A DNA stretch of 64,000 nt from Bacillota bacterium (GTDB lineage: Bacteria; Bacillota; UBA994): positions 52,103 to 116,102 of the forward strand of contig WSXW01000005.1 in assembly GCA_009773495.1 (NCBI GenBank), written 5' to 3'. The notes beneath the pieces were generated by a model. The model worked only from the letters and a program-made list of their open reading frames with translations, ran no database searches and was not told the DNA's origin. The position numbers and the translations under genes were made by a program. Below, piece by piece: positions 39,297 to 50,298 of the stretch (positions within the stretch are counted from its first letter, which is position 1; each line of letters starts with the position of its first letter).

Positions 39297-40325
39297 CTAA
39301 GCTTTTCCCCAAGCGATAACACCAGCTGACCATACATACCCTATTCCAGCCGCCATTAGCATGACATTAGTACCGTCTTTGATCCTGCCTTGCTCTACAC
39401 CTAGTTTGAGAGAAAGTATCTGATCTATCTGCCCCATGTGACCGTAGTCTGATAGGTAGATTGATTGTTCTGGGCTAAGCCCCAACTCACTGAGCATAAA
39501 GTCGTGCATGGATTTTTTAAAATGTAGCACGCCGAGATAGCCGATATCTGCCCTAGATAGATTTCCAGATTTGCGCAGAGCTTCATCAATGCACTTAAAC
39601 CAATTGGGCATGGATACGGCGTTAAGCCGATTTTTCATGTTTTCGGCATTCATAAGGCGCAGCGATTTATACCCCTCGGCTACGTTATCACAAGAGAAAG
39701 GCTGGTAGATGCCACCAATTTCCACACCTGCATCCCTTGCCATAGACCCGTCTCCGATGAGATGTGAACCCAATACTATGTTCTCGTTGTGCTCTTTGCG
39801 GAGTATTAGAGCCCCAGCCCCGGCCGAGAGGTTGTACATCATAGACATGTCTTTATCAGTGTAGTCGACGAAGTCACCATTACGATAACCACCTACAATC
39901 ATGATGGTGGATATTTCCTCATCAGAGAGAAGCATGTCTTTAGCCATCTTAATAGCTGCAATTGTTGTACAGCAGCGGTTTTGCACATCTATACCCCAAG
40001 CATTGGTTGCCCCGATTTCTCCTTGTATGTACATGGCTGAGGTGGTCAAAGAGTACTCCTTCCATTCCTCTCCTGTGCACAGGATGACATCGATCTCTTT
40101 TGGGTCGACATTACCGCGCTTTAGAGCATCAAACGCTGCACGAACACCCATTTCCTGCGTGCCGTCACTTGGGCTAGGGATGGGCTTCTTGTTTATCCCC
40201 AGCTTGGCTCGCACTGCCTCTTCGGCCCATACTCCACGGGTTGCAGCAGAAATATCTTTAGCTGTCATGTATGTATCAGGAATATATATGCCATAGCTTA
40301 CTATGCCAACATTATGCGTTCTTAT
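39297..40325 (-). CDS. KAS III/HMG-CoA-synthase-like condensing enzyme
   Basis: A thiolase-superfamily protein of about 340 residues. Codons before the only in-frame ATG (40268) read VGIVSYGIYIPDTYM, the conserved N-terminus of this family, so the start must lie upstream of 40310. No ATG, GTG or TTG is in frame there; an ATA at 40325, six bases after GAGGGA, is my best guess. The catalytic Cys is likely in VQNRCCTTIAAI and the His in GVLHFKKSM. The third position, usually Asn, reads DYGHMGQID, so condensation chemistry may be altered. First gene of the operon. It may make or cleave a branched acyl-CoA; function is uncertain. Confidence 0.7.
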   Translation of the reverse strand: MRTHNVGIVSYGIYIPDTYMTAKDISAATRGVWAEEAVRAKLGINKKPIPSPSDGTQEMGVRAAFDALKRGNVDPKEIDVILCTGEEWKEYSLTTSAMYIQGEIGATNAWGIDVQNRCCTTIAAIKMAKDMLLSDEEISTIMIVGGYRNGDFVDYTDKDMSMMYNLSAGAGALILRKEHNENIVLGSHLIGDGSMARDAGVEIGGIYQPFSCDNVAEGYKSLRLMNAENMKNRLNAVSMPNWFKCIDEALRKSGNLSRADIGYLGVLHFKKSMHDFMLSELGLSPEQSIYLSDYGHMGQIDQILSLKLGVEQGRIKDGTNVMLMAAGIGYVWSAGVIAWGKA

Positions 40326-40378
40326 ATTAATTCCCTCTTTTCAGCAATCATAGAGATATGGACTACTTATCAGAATTA

Positions 40379-40392
40379 TAACATGATTGTCA
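40379..40392. promoter_or_regulatory. Operator-like half palindrome in operon leader
   Basis: TAACA-TGAT-TGTCA, one mismatch from the TGACA-N4-TGTCA core found at 30749-30772 and 40479-40492. It falls between the promoter and the start of the first gene. Confidence 0.45.
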
Positions 40393-40464
40393 TATTCGTT
40401 TCAATAGAATTGTAAAAATAGCTTCAATACCCTGTACACACAGTGTATTCGAACTATATATCTA

Positions 40465-40494
40465 AGTATATTTGTCTATGACATTATTGTCATA
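40465..40494 (-). promoter_or_regulatory. Promoter of the liv/CoA-transferase operon with overlapping operator
   Basis: On the minus strand ATGACA (40493-40488), a 17-base spacer and TATACT (40470-40465). The 18-bp palindrome TATGACATTATTGTCATA (40477-40494) covers the -35 box and most of the spacer, a layout that allows repression by blocking RNA polymerase. Its core TGACA-N4-TGTCA is the same as at tetR. Confidence 0.7.
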
Positions 40495-40577
40495 TTGTAC
40501 ACAGTACTAGCCCCTGCCGGGGGCACTAGACGACAGAAAGCGCTTAGCCTCCTCATTCTCGGCCTGCACGAAAAAAA

Positions 40578-40595
40578 AGAGCACTTTCATGCTCT
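40578..40595 (-). terminator. Terminator of the queA-tgt-yajC operon
   Basis: AGAGCA and TGCTCT around a six-base loop; the minus strand continues with eight Ts. It lies 15 bases past the stop of the 143-residue gene. Confidence 0.88.
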
Positions 40596-40609
40596 GAACT
40601 GAAACCCTC

Positions 40610-41041
40610 TTAGTGGCGTCTTCTTATTTTTGGTTTGGGTGCAATAAACCCACCGACTGCGCCACAGACAATGGCTCCACCTAGGCGCCATAGGACCTGG
40701 GTACCCAAGGGTTCAGACAATATCAGCACCCCCAGCACTAAGACAACTAGGCCGTATAAGAGTCCCACCATGCCCCCATTCAGGAGTGCCCCTTGTACGG
40801 CTTTTCTCCCAACCGTAAAGCCCCCCCATACTACACTAAACACCCCGGCAAACGTTGCTATTAACGGCATAAAAGTGTCTGGCAGGGCTGTGTACGCAAA
40901 GAGAATGCTCACTATAGCAAAAAGAGCCAAGGATAACACGAACGCAGAAAGAGTGCCTAGCAGTATTGCTGCGAGATGTATTCGTGGGCCTTCAGCCTGA
41001 TTAGCCACACCCGCCCTACGCCTAGGCATTACACGCGCCAT
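40610..41041 (-). CDS. TIGR04086-type membrane protein (YrzE-like)
   Basis: A 143-residue protein with a basic start (PRRR) and four membrane segments, the size and layout of the TIGR04086/YrzE family. Identification leans on the neighbourhood: in Bacillus and many Clostridia a protein of this kind follows queA-tgt-yajC, exactly as here. Function is unknown. GGGGGTAGG lies upstream of the ATG. Confidence 0.7.
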   Translation of the reverse strand: MARVMPRRRAGVANQAEGPRIHLAAILLGTLSAFVLSLALFAIVSILFAYTALPDTFMPLIATFAGVFSVVWGGFTVGRKAVQGALLNGGMVGLLYGLVVLVLGVLILSEPLGTQVLWRLGGAIVCGAVGGFIAPKPKIRRRH

Positions 41042-41127
41042 TAACCTACCCCCAATCTGTCCTTTTGTAAAAGACTATTGGCGGCGGGCAACTTATATGC
41101 AGATAATCCACTGTAATTGTGGCGAGC

Positions 41128-41406
41128 TTAGCGAAGTGCCTCTGGCAATAAGGCGTCTATCCCATCCTTACGCAGCAGGACTTCCACACCCTCGGCAACG
41201 CGTATAGACACAAAGTGCTCGCCTTTAAAGCCTGCTACTGTACCCACTAGACCACCTGCAGTGATAATTTGATCACCCTTCTTGAGTTCAGCCACTATCT
41301 TGCGGTGCCGCAGCATTTCCTGACGCTGTGGTCGTAGCACAAAGACATAAAACGCAAAAACCATGGCCCCTAAAGATATAGTTTTACCCCACAACACGCT
41401 GTCCAT
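41128..41406 (-). CDS. yajC: Preprotein translocase subunit YajC
   Basis: A 92-residue protein. One N-terminal membrane segment is followed by the family motif FVLRPQRQEMLRHRK, then LKKGDQIITAGGLVGTVAGF. YajC associates with SecDF at the Sec translocon. The ATG at 41406 is chosen with GAGG eight bases upstream over a GTG three codons earlier. It follows tgt closely, as in most Firmicutes. No secDF is in the window. Confidence 0.92.
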   Translation of the reverse strand: MDSVLWGKTISLGAMVFAFYVFVLRPQRQEMLRHRKIVAELKKGDQIITAGGLVGTVAGFKGEHFVSIRVAEGVEVLLRKDGIDALLPEALR

Positions 41407-41423
41407 AGACTCCACCTCTATTC

Positions 41424-43606
<2,183 letters not shown>

Positions 43607-43630
43607 TGGGATGCTCCTTTAAAATGAGGT

Positions 43631-43835
43631 TAGTCATAAGTCGTAAGACATGAGTCATAAGTCATAACTCATAAGGGGTTGTCGTTTGTCTCTTGTCGCT
43701 GGGGGGGGTTGCCGACAGCCCCGGCCTCCAGCCACTAAGTACGAAGTACCAAGTACGAGGTACGAAAAACTGAGAACTGGGAACTGAGAACTGGGAACCC
43801 GGCCTCTGTGTAGTGTGTACCGTATACCTCCGCCC
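43631..43835. repeat. Block of word-like degenerate repeats
   Basis: Several short motifs repeat with variation: TAAGTCGTAAGACATGAGTC, TTTGTCTCTTGTCGCTGG, AGTACGAAGTACCAAGTACG, AACTGAGAACTGGGAACTG (twice) and GTGTAGTGTGTACCGTATAC. The last is close to TGTACTGTGTACCGTGTACG at 60398-60418. The whole 230-base gap between the SpoIID-like gene and queA is made of these. Confidence 0.65.
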
Positions 43836-43836
43836 C

Positions 43837-45669
43837 CTACCGCCCCACCGTCGTCACTATGTCTATCCCTCTATAGTAATGTAACAAAATCTCTGTATAG
43901 CTATGCCCTAACTCAGCCATACCCTTAGCGCCCCACTGGCTCATGCCTACTCCATGACCCCATCCACGACCGTTAAATACAAAGCTAGTGGGCACCGCAT
44001 CAATACTAGATGTGCCAGAACTGCTGCGCACAGTGTATTGCGCCGCCACAGGCAACTGGCTTACCCCCGAGGCAGTGGCGACATAGGCGTTTTGAAGTGA
44101 GGAGAGAGTGGATTGACCTTGGGCACTTGCTGCGATGACAGGCGTCGATTTAACCTCTACTGTGTACATTGTAGATCGTAACGCAAACAGAGCGGAAGTG
44201 CCATTAAGAAGGCGCGGCTGCTGCTTAGTATATAGTAAGGACCCGCGAGTGCCTGAGAGAAGGAGCTCGGCTACACGCCCGGACAAGTACCGCGCAGGAG
44301 TCCTCACATTAAGGATTGTACCAACATCGCCTCCGTTATGTTGCACAATCGCTTGCATCTGTTGTTGAGTGAGCTCAATCTGCCAACTAGATTGGGTGCT
44401 CCCGGCCATGACCCCATAGGGATCTGACACTCCCACCAAGTAGGGGGTAGGGGCACTCCATACATTCTCTACGTTTTCAGTGTGACCACCGCCATCAGAA
44501 TGGTAGTATGTGGAGGCGGGCCTACCGTTAAAAAACAGTACTATTCCTCTAGTTTCGTCTACCGCTCTATTAGTCGTCTCACGCTCGCGCTCTACCGCAC
44601 CATAGGCTTGGCAATGTATACTTTGCGTACATATGTCAAATCCTTCGGCGGCATGTTTGCCCCGGTTAGCGTAAGCATAGGTACGAGCTACTACTGCTTG
44701 GGCCTTAAGAGATTCTGAGGGCCACGTAGCAGACACTTCCCGCGGCACTACTCCCTTGAGGTAGTCATCTATGTCCATCAGACTGACTACGATAAATTTG
44801 TTATCTCGGCTAAGTATGAATTCAAATACGCCACGATGGCGTACGCCTTCTACTGCCATGACCGTTTCTATCCCCGAGAGGATTTTCATTCGTAGGGGTG
44901 TATGCGGCAAGTTATCATAGGAAAACAGAAAGGTACCATCTTGTCGCACCACTTCAATACGCCTATAGTCTGGTTGGGAAATGCCCCAAATGACCTCAGG
45001 GGCAAGTTGAGATAATTTTTCCCGTAGCATCGATACGCCAGCAGCGTCAGTCGAAGTACCGACAACCACTTTCCAAGAACCGTCATAGTGAAGCCTAGCC
45101 CTTAGCAGCGAGGCTAACAACCAATCGCGCAGCATCACCGCCTCGCCCAAGCTAAGGGCATTGACGGTGACCAAGGACATATTCCCACGAACCTGAGCTG
45201 TGGGAATACTCACAGAAGTCAAGAAAGGGATGCTTAGCCAAGCCTGTTCGACACTAAAGAACTGCCCTCCGATAACATAAAAGCCTTCCGGCTCACGAAC
45301 TATGTAGACAGGAGATACTTCCTGTGGCCAACGGGCGAGGGTCTGTTCGGCGAGAAAGGAAGACTCTAAAGGACCTACTTCTAGCTTTATTGCTTCCCGG
45401 TGTATTTGCCAGTTAACCCCGTCATCTTCAAACAGCACATTCTGACCACCTACAATGTCAGGGGTGAAGAATTGAACCCTGCCGTGGTAAGAAACCTTCA
45501 CTGATTGCAGGGCGTTGGCACCATGATGCAGTCCAATGCGAAACATACTGTTAGAGAGATCCCCACTGTCGGCATGGCCGAGGCTGTCAGGGAGCAACGA
45601 TACTAAAACTAAAGCACAAATAAGAGTTATTAGGACTGCGGTGCGGCCTCTGTGCCTGTGTTTTGTCAT
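43837..45669 (-). CDS. SpoIID/LytB-domain protein
   Basis: A 610-residue exported protein. The N-terminal signal or anchor (AVLITLICALVLVSLLP) precedes a long region with SPOR-like pieces. The SpoIID catalytic core starts about residue 290: DDYLKGVVPREVSATWPSES, KAQAVVARTYA, YYHSDGGGHTENVE (proposed catalytic and substrate residues), and the C-terminal GRGWGHGVGMSQWGA. SpoIID is a lytic transglycosylase needed for forespore engulfment. At 610 residues, about twice the usual length, this one is closer to SpoIID-related wall enzymes (LytB type) than to SpoIID itself. GGGGGAGAG precedes the ATG. Confidence 0.88.
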   Translation of the reverse strand: MTKHRHRGRTAVLITLICALVLVSLLPDSLGHADSGDLSNSMFRIGLHHGANALQSVKVSYHGRVQFFTPDIVGGQNVLFEDDGVNWQIHREAIKLEVGPLESSFLAEQTLARWPQEVSPVYIVREPEGFYVIGGQFFSVEQAWLSIPFLTSVSIPTAQVRGNMSLVTVNALSLGEAVMLRDWLLASLLRARLHYDGSWKVVVGTSTDAAGVSMLREKLSQLAPEVIWGISQPDYRRIEVVRQDGTFLFSYDNLPHTPLRMKILSGIETVMAVEGVRHRGVFEFILSRDNKFIVVSLMDIDDYLKGVVPREVSATWPSESLKAQAVVARTYAYANRGKHAAEGFDICTQSIHCQAYGAVERERETTNRAVDETRGIVLFFNGRPASTYYHSDGGGHTENVENVWSAPTPYLVGVSDPYGVMAGSTQSSWQIELTQQQMQAIVQHNGGDVGTILNVRTPARYLSGRVAELLLSGTRGSLLYTKQQPRLLNGTSALFALRSTMYTVEVKSTPVIAASAQGQSTLSSLQNAYVATASGVSQLPVAAQYTVRSSSGTSSIDAVPTSFVFNGRGWGHGVGMSQWGAKGMAELGHSYTEILLHYYRGIDIVTTVGR

Positions 45670-45820
45670 TTACTCTCCCCCTCGGCATCTCATACCCAAC
45701 ATATTTCGACATGAAATGCGGGTATTCCTGCAAGTGAGGGGACTGGGGTAACGGTACTGCTGAGTTTTACTACCCCCTATTGCCATTGGGCTTCCATTAA
45801 GTATCCAACCCATAAAAAAA

Positions 45821-45836
45821 CACGGCTGAAGCCGTG
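45821..45836 (-). terminator. Terminator of sigI-rsgI
   Basis: CACGGCT and AGCCGTG with a two-base loop; the minus strand continues TTTTTTTATGGG, directly past the rsgI stop. Confidence 0.88.
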
Positions 45837-45840
45837 CCTT

Positions 45841-46680
45841 CTACTTTTTTTTAGGGTTTTTCTCTTTTTCTCTCTCTTTGGGATTGCCTTTGGAGTTGTC
45901 TGTGGAGTTGCCTGTGACCTGCTCGCGAATTTCCTTCTTAACCTGGCCAAAGTTCTTCTCCTGTTCTGCCGCCTTGCCCACCTTTTCCAGGTCTACCCCA
46001 GCGTTTTCTAAAGCCTTTTGTAGACCTTGGCCGCGGATCTCTTCCGTAGTTACAGTACTGCCCTTTTCCGTGGCCTTGAGAGCTAGGGCATATTGTCCAG
46101 GTGATACACCCGCGTCTTTAGCTTCTTCTCGAATAGTCGCTGGCACAACTAATCCTACTACCCGGCTAGCTTTCTTTTCCTTGGTGAGTTCCTTCTGCAC
46201 GGCATCTTGCACTATCTCTTTAATGGCTGCCGCTTTGGCTTTACCGCTCACCGAGACAATAGCCATAGGCTCTGAGTCTACTGGCAATGCCCTTAGTGAC
46301 TCCCGCACAATTTTGGTAACAGCTACGGCTATCTGTAGCCCTTGGGGGTTGTGCGCAGCAATAATCTGGACAGCTTCTTCATTTAAAGCTTTAACGGCAA
46401 CTACTTTATCTCGCCAGTTTATCCCTAGTTCAATACTGGGGTTTATGTCGATTGCGACGTACGCCAATGCATAGTTGTCAAACCAAATGCCGCCACACAA
46501 AGCAATTAGCAGGCAAGCGGCTGCGATGTACTTGATCAACTCCGCGGGCACGCGTGAGAGGTTCAATTCGCGACCCACTGCGACTCGAGAAGGACAGCGC
46601 ACTGTAATAAATCTCCCCTCGGTGTCGAGGACCTGCGCCTTCCCGGCGTGCCACGACAACACTACACCCTTCCTACTCAC
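45841..46680 (-). CDS. rsgI: RsgI-type anti-sigma factor
   Basis: A 279-residue protein. The N-terminal roughly 50 residues form the RsgI cytoplasmic sigma-binding domain, followed by one membrane segment (about 52-68) and an external region with AYVAIDINPSIELGIN, the conserved RsgI juxtamembrane motif. The C-terminus is a charged, low-complexity Lys/Glu/Asn tail (NPKEREKEKNPKKK) without a carbohydrate-binding domain. It starts with GTG overlapping the sigI stop by 8 bases. It is expected to hold SigI inactive until an outside signal triggers cleavage. Confidence 0.9.
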   Translation of the reverse strand: MSRKGVVLSWHAGKAQVLDTEGRFITVRCPSRVAVGRELNLSRVPAELIKYIAAACLLIALCGGIWFDNYALAYVAIDINPSIELGINWRDKVVAVKALNEEAVQIIAAHNPQGLQIAVAVTKIVRESLRALPVDSEPMAIVSVSGKAKAAAIKEIVQDAVQKELTKEKKASRVVGLVVPATIREEAKDAGVSPGQYALALKATEKGSTVTTEEIRGQGLQKALENAGVDLEKVGKAAEQEKNFGQVKKEIREQVTGNSTDNSKGNPKEREKEKNPKKK

Positions 46681-47419
46681 TCTTTCTCACCCCCACGTAA
46701 TGGCGAAGCATCGGGTAATCTCCGCCTAGGACTAAAGCTACCGCAACAATGTATTTGCGGTGCCGCTCTACCGTCTTGCGACTAAGCATCTTTCTCTCGC
46801 ATAGCGCTGCAACCGGCAGTAGCTTCTTTCTCAAGCAATCCTCCCAGAGAGCACCATCAGCAACTAAGGCTGCAGCTAAGCTAATAGCCGTAGCCCGAGC
46901 ATCCGTATGTTTAGGAGTCTGGGAGGGCAGGTCAGCAAAGCTAAGCCCAAACTGTGCTAGCTCTACTGATAGGGCCTCAATCTCTAGTCGCCTCTCCTCG
47001 ACTAATAAAACGTCACGATGGCGCTGTTCTGCCGCATTCACCTCTGCCGGAATATCTTCGTATTCCTCTCCAGTGGTGCTTGTAATCAGAGAGCTTCGCG
47101 GCAGTTCTCTAATGCGCGCTCTCTTGCGCATGAGGTCAATAAGCCTACGCTGAATGACTGTTCCAGCAAAGGTTTGAAAACTCGCTCCCTTAGTAATATC
47201 AAACGCGTCAATTGCTTCATTAAGCGCTAACAAAGCAATGCTATATTCGTCGTCAGTTCTGTCGAGCGACCGACCGCCGGCTCCGCGTGCAACCCCGAGT
47301 GCGAAAGCCGAGAGTGTGTCTATAACGTTGTTTCTGGCTTCGGCATCGCCGCGTTGCGCCCGGGCAACTAAAGCCGCGATATCTGCAGGGCACTCCCTTG
47401 TCGCCTTACGGCGCCACAT
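46673..47419 (-). CDS. sigI: RNA polymerase sigma factor SigI
   Basis: A 248-residue sigma factor of the SigI type. Region 2 is visible as DDEYSIALLALNEAIDAFD and FQTFAGTVIQRRLIDLMRK. The C-terminal part has ERKMLSRKTVERHRKYIVA, the DNA-binding helix typical of SigI. In Bacillus SigI drives heat and wall-stress genes; in Clostridium it drives cellulosome genes. ATG 47419 is chosen nine bases past GAGAGG; ATG 47425 is possible. Coupled to rsgI. Confidence 0.9.
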   Translation of the reverse strand: MWRRKATRECPADIAALVARAQRGDAEARNNVIDTLSAFALGVARGAGGRSLDRTDDEYSIALLALNEAIDAFDITKGASFQTFAGTVIQRRLIDLMRKRARIRELPRSSLITSTTGEEYEDIPAEVNAAEQRHRDVLLVEERRLEIEALSVELAQFGLSFADLPSQTPKHTDARATAISLAAALVADGALWEDCLRKKLLPVAALCERKMLSRKTVERHRKYIVAVALVLGGDYPMLRHYVGVRKSE

Positions 47420-47584
47420 CAGCATACACCTCTCAATGCATGTATTCGATAGAGTCAAACGGTTTAGGGGGGTAAATAAATCTAGAATCACGAAACTTGA
47501 AATTAATCACTAATCACTAGAGCAAGGGCGTGGATGCAAACAAAAATCCAATGGAAATGAGAGCGCCGGGAGCTAGAAGCCACC

Positions 47585-47618
47585 CACCATGTGGCAATGC
47601 GCTATGCGCCATGTGCTC
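47585..47618. repeat. Degenerate CCATGTGGCAATGCGC word repeat
   Basis: Member of the ATGTGC family: CCATGTGGCAATGCGCTATG, then CGCCATGTGCTCC, between sigI and queH. It runs into the 3' end of queH. Confidence 0.5.
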
Positions 47619-48156
47619 CCCGCATTACACGCTCCTGCGCTCGCTCATATTCACTAAACACACAACCACAGTAATGCTGCCGGTACAGATCGAACTTGCG
47701 AGAGAGCCCATAGGTAGCCTTAAAATGAGGACGAAAATCTTCATAGAAGAAAGGGATCTGCATCTCTTCCGCTATTTGCTCACCAACGTGGCGTATCTTG
47801 TCATGTTGCTGATAGGGACTAATAAGCAATGTGGTAGTAAAGGCCTCTAAGCCTTGTAGCTTAGCAAGTTTAGCAGCCGGACCTAACCGCGACCTATAAC
47901 AGCCTTCGCAACGGTGAGGTAAAGCCTTATTTACCTCACCCATCCACGCCGCAATGTCATAGCCCTTGTCGACAACAAGAGGCACCCCAGCTGCCTGCGC
48001 CCACTTCTCTGCGTTTTCTTTACGCCTAAGATATTCAGCATAGGGGTGAATGTTGGGGTTATAGAAATAGCCTGTTACCTCGTAACCGTTCTCGCCTAAG
48101 GCTTGGGCAACATAGGTAGAACAGGGCCCGCAGCAGGTGTGAAGCAAGATACGCAT
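47602..48156 (-). CDS. queH: Epoxyqueuosine reductase QueH
   Basis: A 184-residue enzyme that reduces epoxyqueuosine in tRNA to queuosine, the non-cobalamin alternative to QueG. It has the family start ILLHTCCGPCS, then HRCEGCYRSR and a C-terminal CGC near YRQHYCGCVFS, which together supply the iron-sulfur and redox cysteines. ATG 48156 lies seven bases after AGGAG; an ATG two codons earlier is too close to it. It completes the queuosine route with queA and tgt about 5 kb away. Confidence 0.92.
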   Translation of the reverse strand: MRILLHTCCGPCSTYVAQALGENGYEVTGYFYNPNIHPYAEYLRRKENAEKWAQAAGVPLVVDKGYDIAAWMGEVNKALPHRCEGCYRSRLGPAAKLAKLQGLEAFTTTLLISPYQQHDKIRHVGEQIAEEMQIPFFYEDFRPHFKATYGLSRKFDLYRQHYCGCVFSEYERAQERVMRGAHGA

Positions 48157-48253
48157 GTGCATACTCCTCTCGTTAGGCCAGAGAGCGTGGCAAACTGCCT
48201 TATCTTGAAAGTATACCATGTTGCTAGGAGCGGTTAAAGCTGACCGTACGACA

Positions 48254-48290
48254 TAGGAGAAAGCAGCGACTTTGTCGCTGCTTTCTCCTA
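48254..48290. terminator. Long perfect hairpin between oppF and queH
   Basis: A 17-bp perfect stem, 48254-48270 with 48274-48290 around TTT, starting TAGGAGAAAGCAGCGAC. Neither strand has a clear T-run after it. It lies after oppF and before queH on the minus strand, so it could stop or slow opp transcription or protect the mRNA 3' end. Confidence 0.6.
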
Positions 48291-48317
48291 TTATCATCCA
48301 CAAGGGACTGTGCTTGT

Positions 48318-49310
48318 TTACTGGGCTAGGTGGCAGGCCACAAAATGGTCCGGTCGTATTTCGCGCCACTCTGGGTCTTCTACCTTGCAGCGATCTACGG
48401 CAACTGAACAGCGGGTATGGAAGCGGCAACCTGAAGGTGGATTGACGGGGCTTGGAACGTCGCCCTTAAGCATCAGGCGGTCCATCCTGATATCGGGGTT
48501 GGCATGAGGAATGGCCGACAAAAGCGCCTGGGTGTAGGGATGCATTGGGTGAGCAAACAGGGCTTTGGGGACAGCTAGCTCAACGAATTTCCCCAAGTAC
48601 ATAACACCCACACGGTCACTGATGTGCTTTACTACGCTAAGGTTATGGGCGATGAAGAGATATGTGAGGTTGTGTGTTCTCTGTAAATCTTTTAGTAGGT
48701 TCAATATCTGCGACTGGATAGAAACGTCAAGGGCCGATACCGGTTCGTCACAGACTATGAGCTTTGGACTGGAAATTACAGCTCTGGCGATGCCTACACG
48801 CTGCCTTTGACCGCCACTGAACTCATGGGGGAACCTACGGTAATGGTAAGGCGCCAGGCCAACCTCCTCGAGCATGGCGTGCACGGCAGCAGTGCGCTGC
48901 TTGTTGTCGGTCATCCCATGTACAAGCAGAGGTTCACCAATTATATCGCCTACGGTCATGCGGGGGTTCAGCGACGAATACGGGTCTTGAAAGATGATAC
49001 TCATATCTTTTCTCTTTTGACGGAGTTCCTCTGCCTTTAGTTTCCTTAAGTCTATTCCATCGAAGAGTATTTCACCCTTAGTAGGCTCGTGCAGGCGCAA
49101 GATAGTGCGTCCGGTGGTGGTCTTGCCACAGCCGCTTTCGCCCACAATTCCTAAGGTTTCCCCTCTACGAATGAAAAAGCTGACTCCATCAACTGCCTTA
49201 ACAAAATTCTTGGACTTTCTGAAAAAGCCCCCCTTCAGTGGGAAGTACTTAACCAGATTGCTTACTTCCAGAAGATTGTCTGAAGAGACCTTCTTTAATT
49301 CCACAGTCAT
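48318..49310 (-). CDS. oppF: Oligopeptide ABC transporter ATPase OppF
   Basis: A 330-residue ATPase with Walker [10 protein letters not shown], signature SGGQRQRVG, Walker [15 protein letters not shown] and the C-terminal oligopeptide/dipeptide extension with [15 protein letters not shown], whose cysteines bind an iron-sulfur cluster or metal in some members. It pairs with OppD and follows it by four bases. GGGGGTAG lies before the ATG. Last gene of the opp operon. Confidence 0.94.
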   Translation of the reverse strand: MTVELKKVSSDNLLEVSNLVKYFPLKGGFFRKSKNFVKAVDGVSFFIRRGETLGIVGESGCGKTTTGRTILRLHEPTKGEILFDGIDLRKLKAEELRQKRKDMSIIFQDPYSSLNPRMTVGDIIGEPLLVHGMTDNKQRTAAVHAMLEEVGLAPYHYRRFPHEFSGGQRQRVGIARAVISSPKLIVCDEPVSALDVSIQSQILNLLKDLQRTHNLTYLFIAHNLSVVKHISDRVGVMYLGKFVELAVPKALFAHPMHPYTQALLSAIPHANPDIRMDRLMLKGDVPSPVNPPSGCRFHTRCSVAVDRCKVEDPEWREIRPDHFVACHLAQ

Positions 49311-49314
49311 TCGT

Positions 49315-50298
49315 CTACCCCCTCGCCGTCATGATAGGATACCAGCAGCTAACCTTGTGTCCCTGCCCGGAATCAGTCAAGGTCGGCTGCTCTTGACGAC
49401 ACTTGTCCTGGGCATAGGGGCAGCGAGGACCGAAACGACAGCCTTCAGGCAGATAAAGCATATTGGGTACTGTACCCGTAATAACGTGCAGTTTTTCAAC
49501 GTCGTGGTCAATGTGGGGGATAGAGTTGAGTAGCCCGTGAGTATAAGGATGAGTGGGCCTCTTAAAGATGTCGTGTACTGTCGCTTCTTCCACGATTTTA
49601 CCCGCGTACATCACTACCACGCGGTCGGCCATGCTTGCTACAACGCCAAGGTCATGGGTAATTAACATAATGCTCATACCTAAAGACTTCCGTAGACCAC
49701 GCATGAGATCGAGGATTTGTGCCTGTATAGTAACATCTAGAGCAGTGGTGGGCTCATCGGCGATCAGCAGTTTGGGATTACAGGACAACGCCATGGCAAT
49801 CATCACACGCTGGCGCATGCCTCCGGACAACTGATGGGGAAACTCATCAAAGCGCTTCTCCGGGATAGGGATTTCTACCTTGCGCAGCATCTCAATGCCC
49901 TTAACGCGGGCTTCGGATGCGGATACCTTTTGGTGTAACATAATGGCTTCTGCTATTTGGTTTCCGATGGTATAAACAGGATTTAGGCTAGTCATGGGCT
50001 CTTGGAAGATCATACCGATATCATTGCCCCGAATATGACGCATATCTTGCGAGGTCATATTAAGCAGGTTCTTCCCGTCAAATAGTATTTCGCCGCGCTC
50101 AATGCGGCCGGGAGGGCTCTTGATCAAACGCATGACTGACAAAGCCGTAACACTCTTTCCGCAACCACTTTCACCTACGACGGCTAGTGTTTCCTCTTTG
50201 TTAATATGGAATGAAACGCCGTCAACCGCGGGCACTATGCCCTCGCGGATGTGAAAAGCCGTGCGAAGGTCTTTTATCTCAAGCATTGGTCTGGACAT
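49315..50298 (-). CDS. oppD: Oligopeptide ABC transporter ATPase OppD
   Basis: A 327-residue ATPase with Walker [10 protein letters not shown], signature LSGGMRQRV, Walker [15 protein letters not shown] and the C-terminal extension [18 protein letters not shown] 50298 is chosen because GAGAGGAGG lies seven bases upstream; a longer frame has no site. Its first 20 bases overlap the end of the small membrane gene at 50279-50521. Confidence 0.94.
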   Translation of the reverse strand: MSRPMLEIKDLRTAFHIREGIVPAVDGVSFHINKEETLAVVGESGCGKSVTALSVMRLIKSPPGRIERGEILFDGKNLLNMTSQDMRHIRGNDIGMIFQEPMTSLNPVYTIGNQIAEAIMLHQKVSASEARVKGIEMLRKVEIPIPEKRFDEFPHQLSGGMRQRVMIAMALSCNPKLLIADEPTTALDVTIQAQILDLMRGLRKSLGMSIMLITHDLGVVASMADRVVVMYAGKIVEEATVHDIFKRPTHPYTHGLLNSIPHIDHDVEKLHVITGTVPNMLYLPEGCRFGPRCPYAQDKCRQEQPTLTDSGQGHKVSCWYPIMTARG

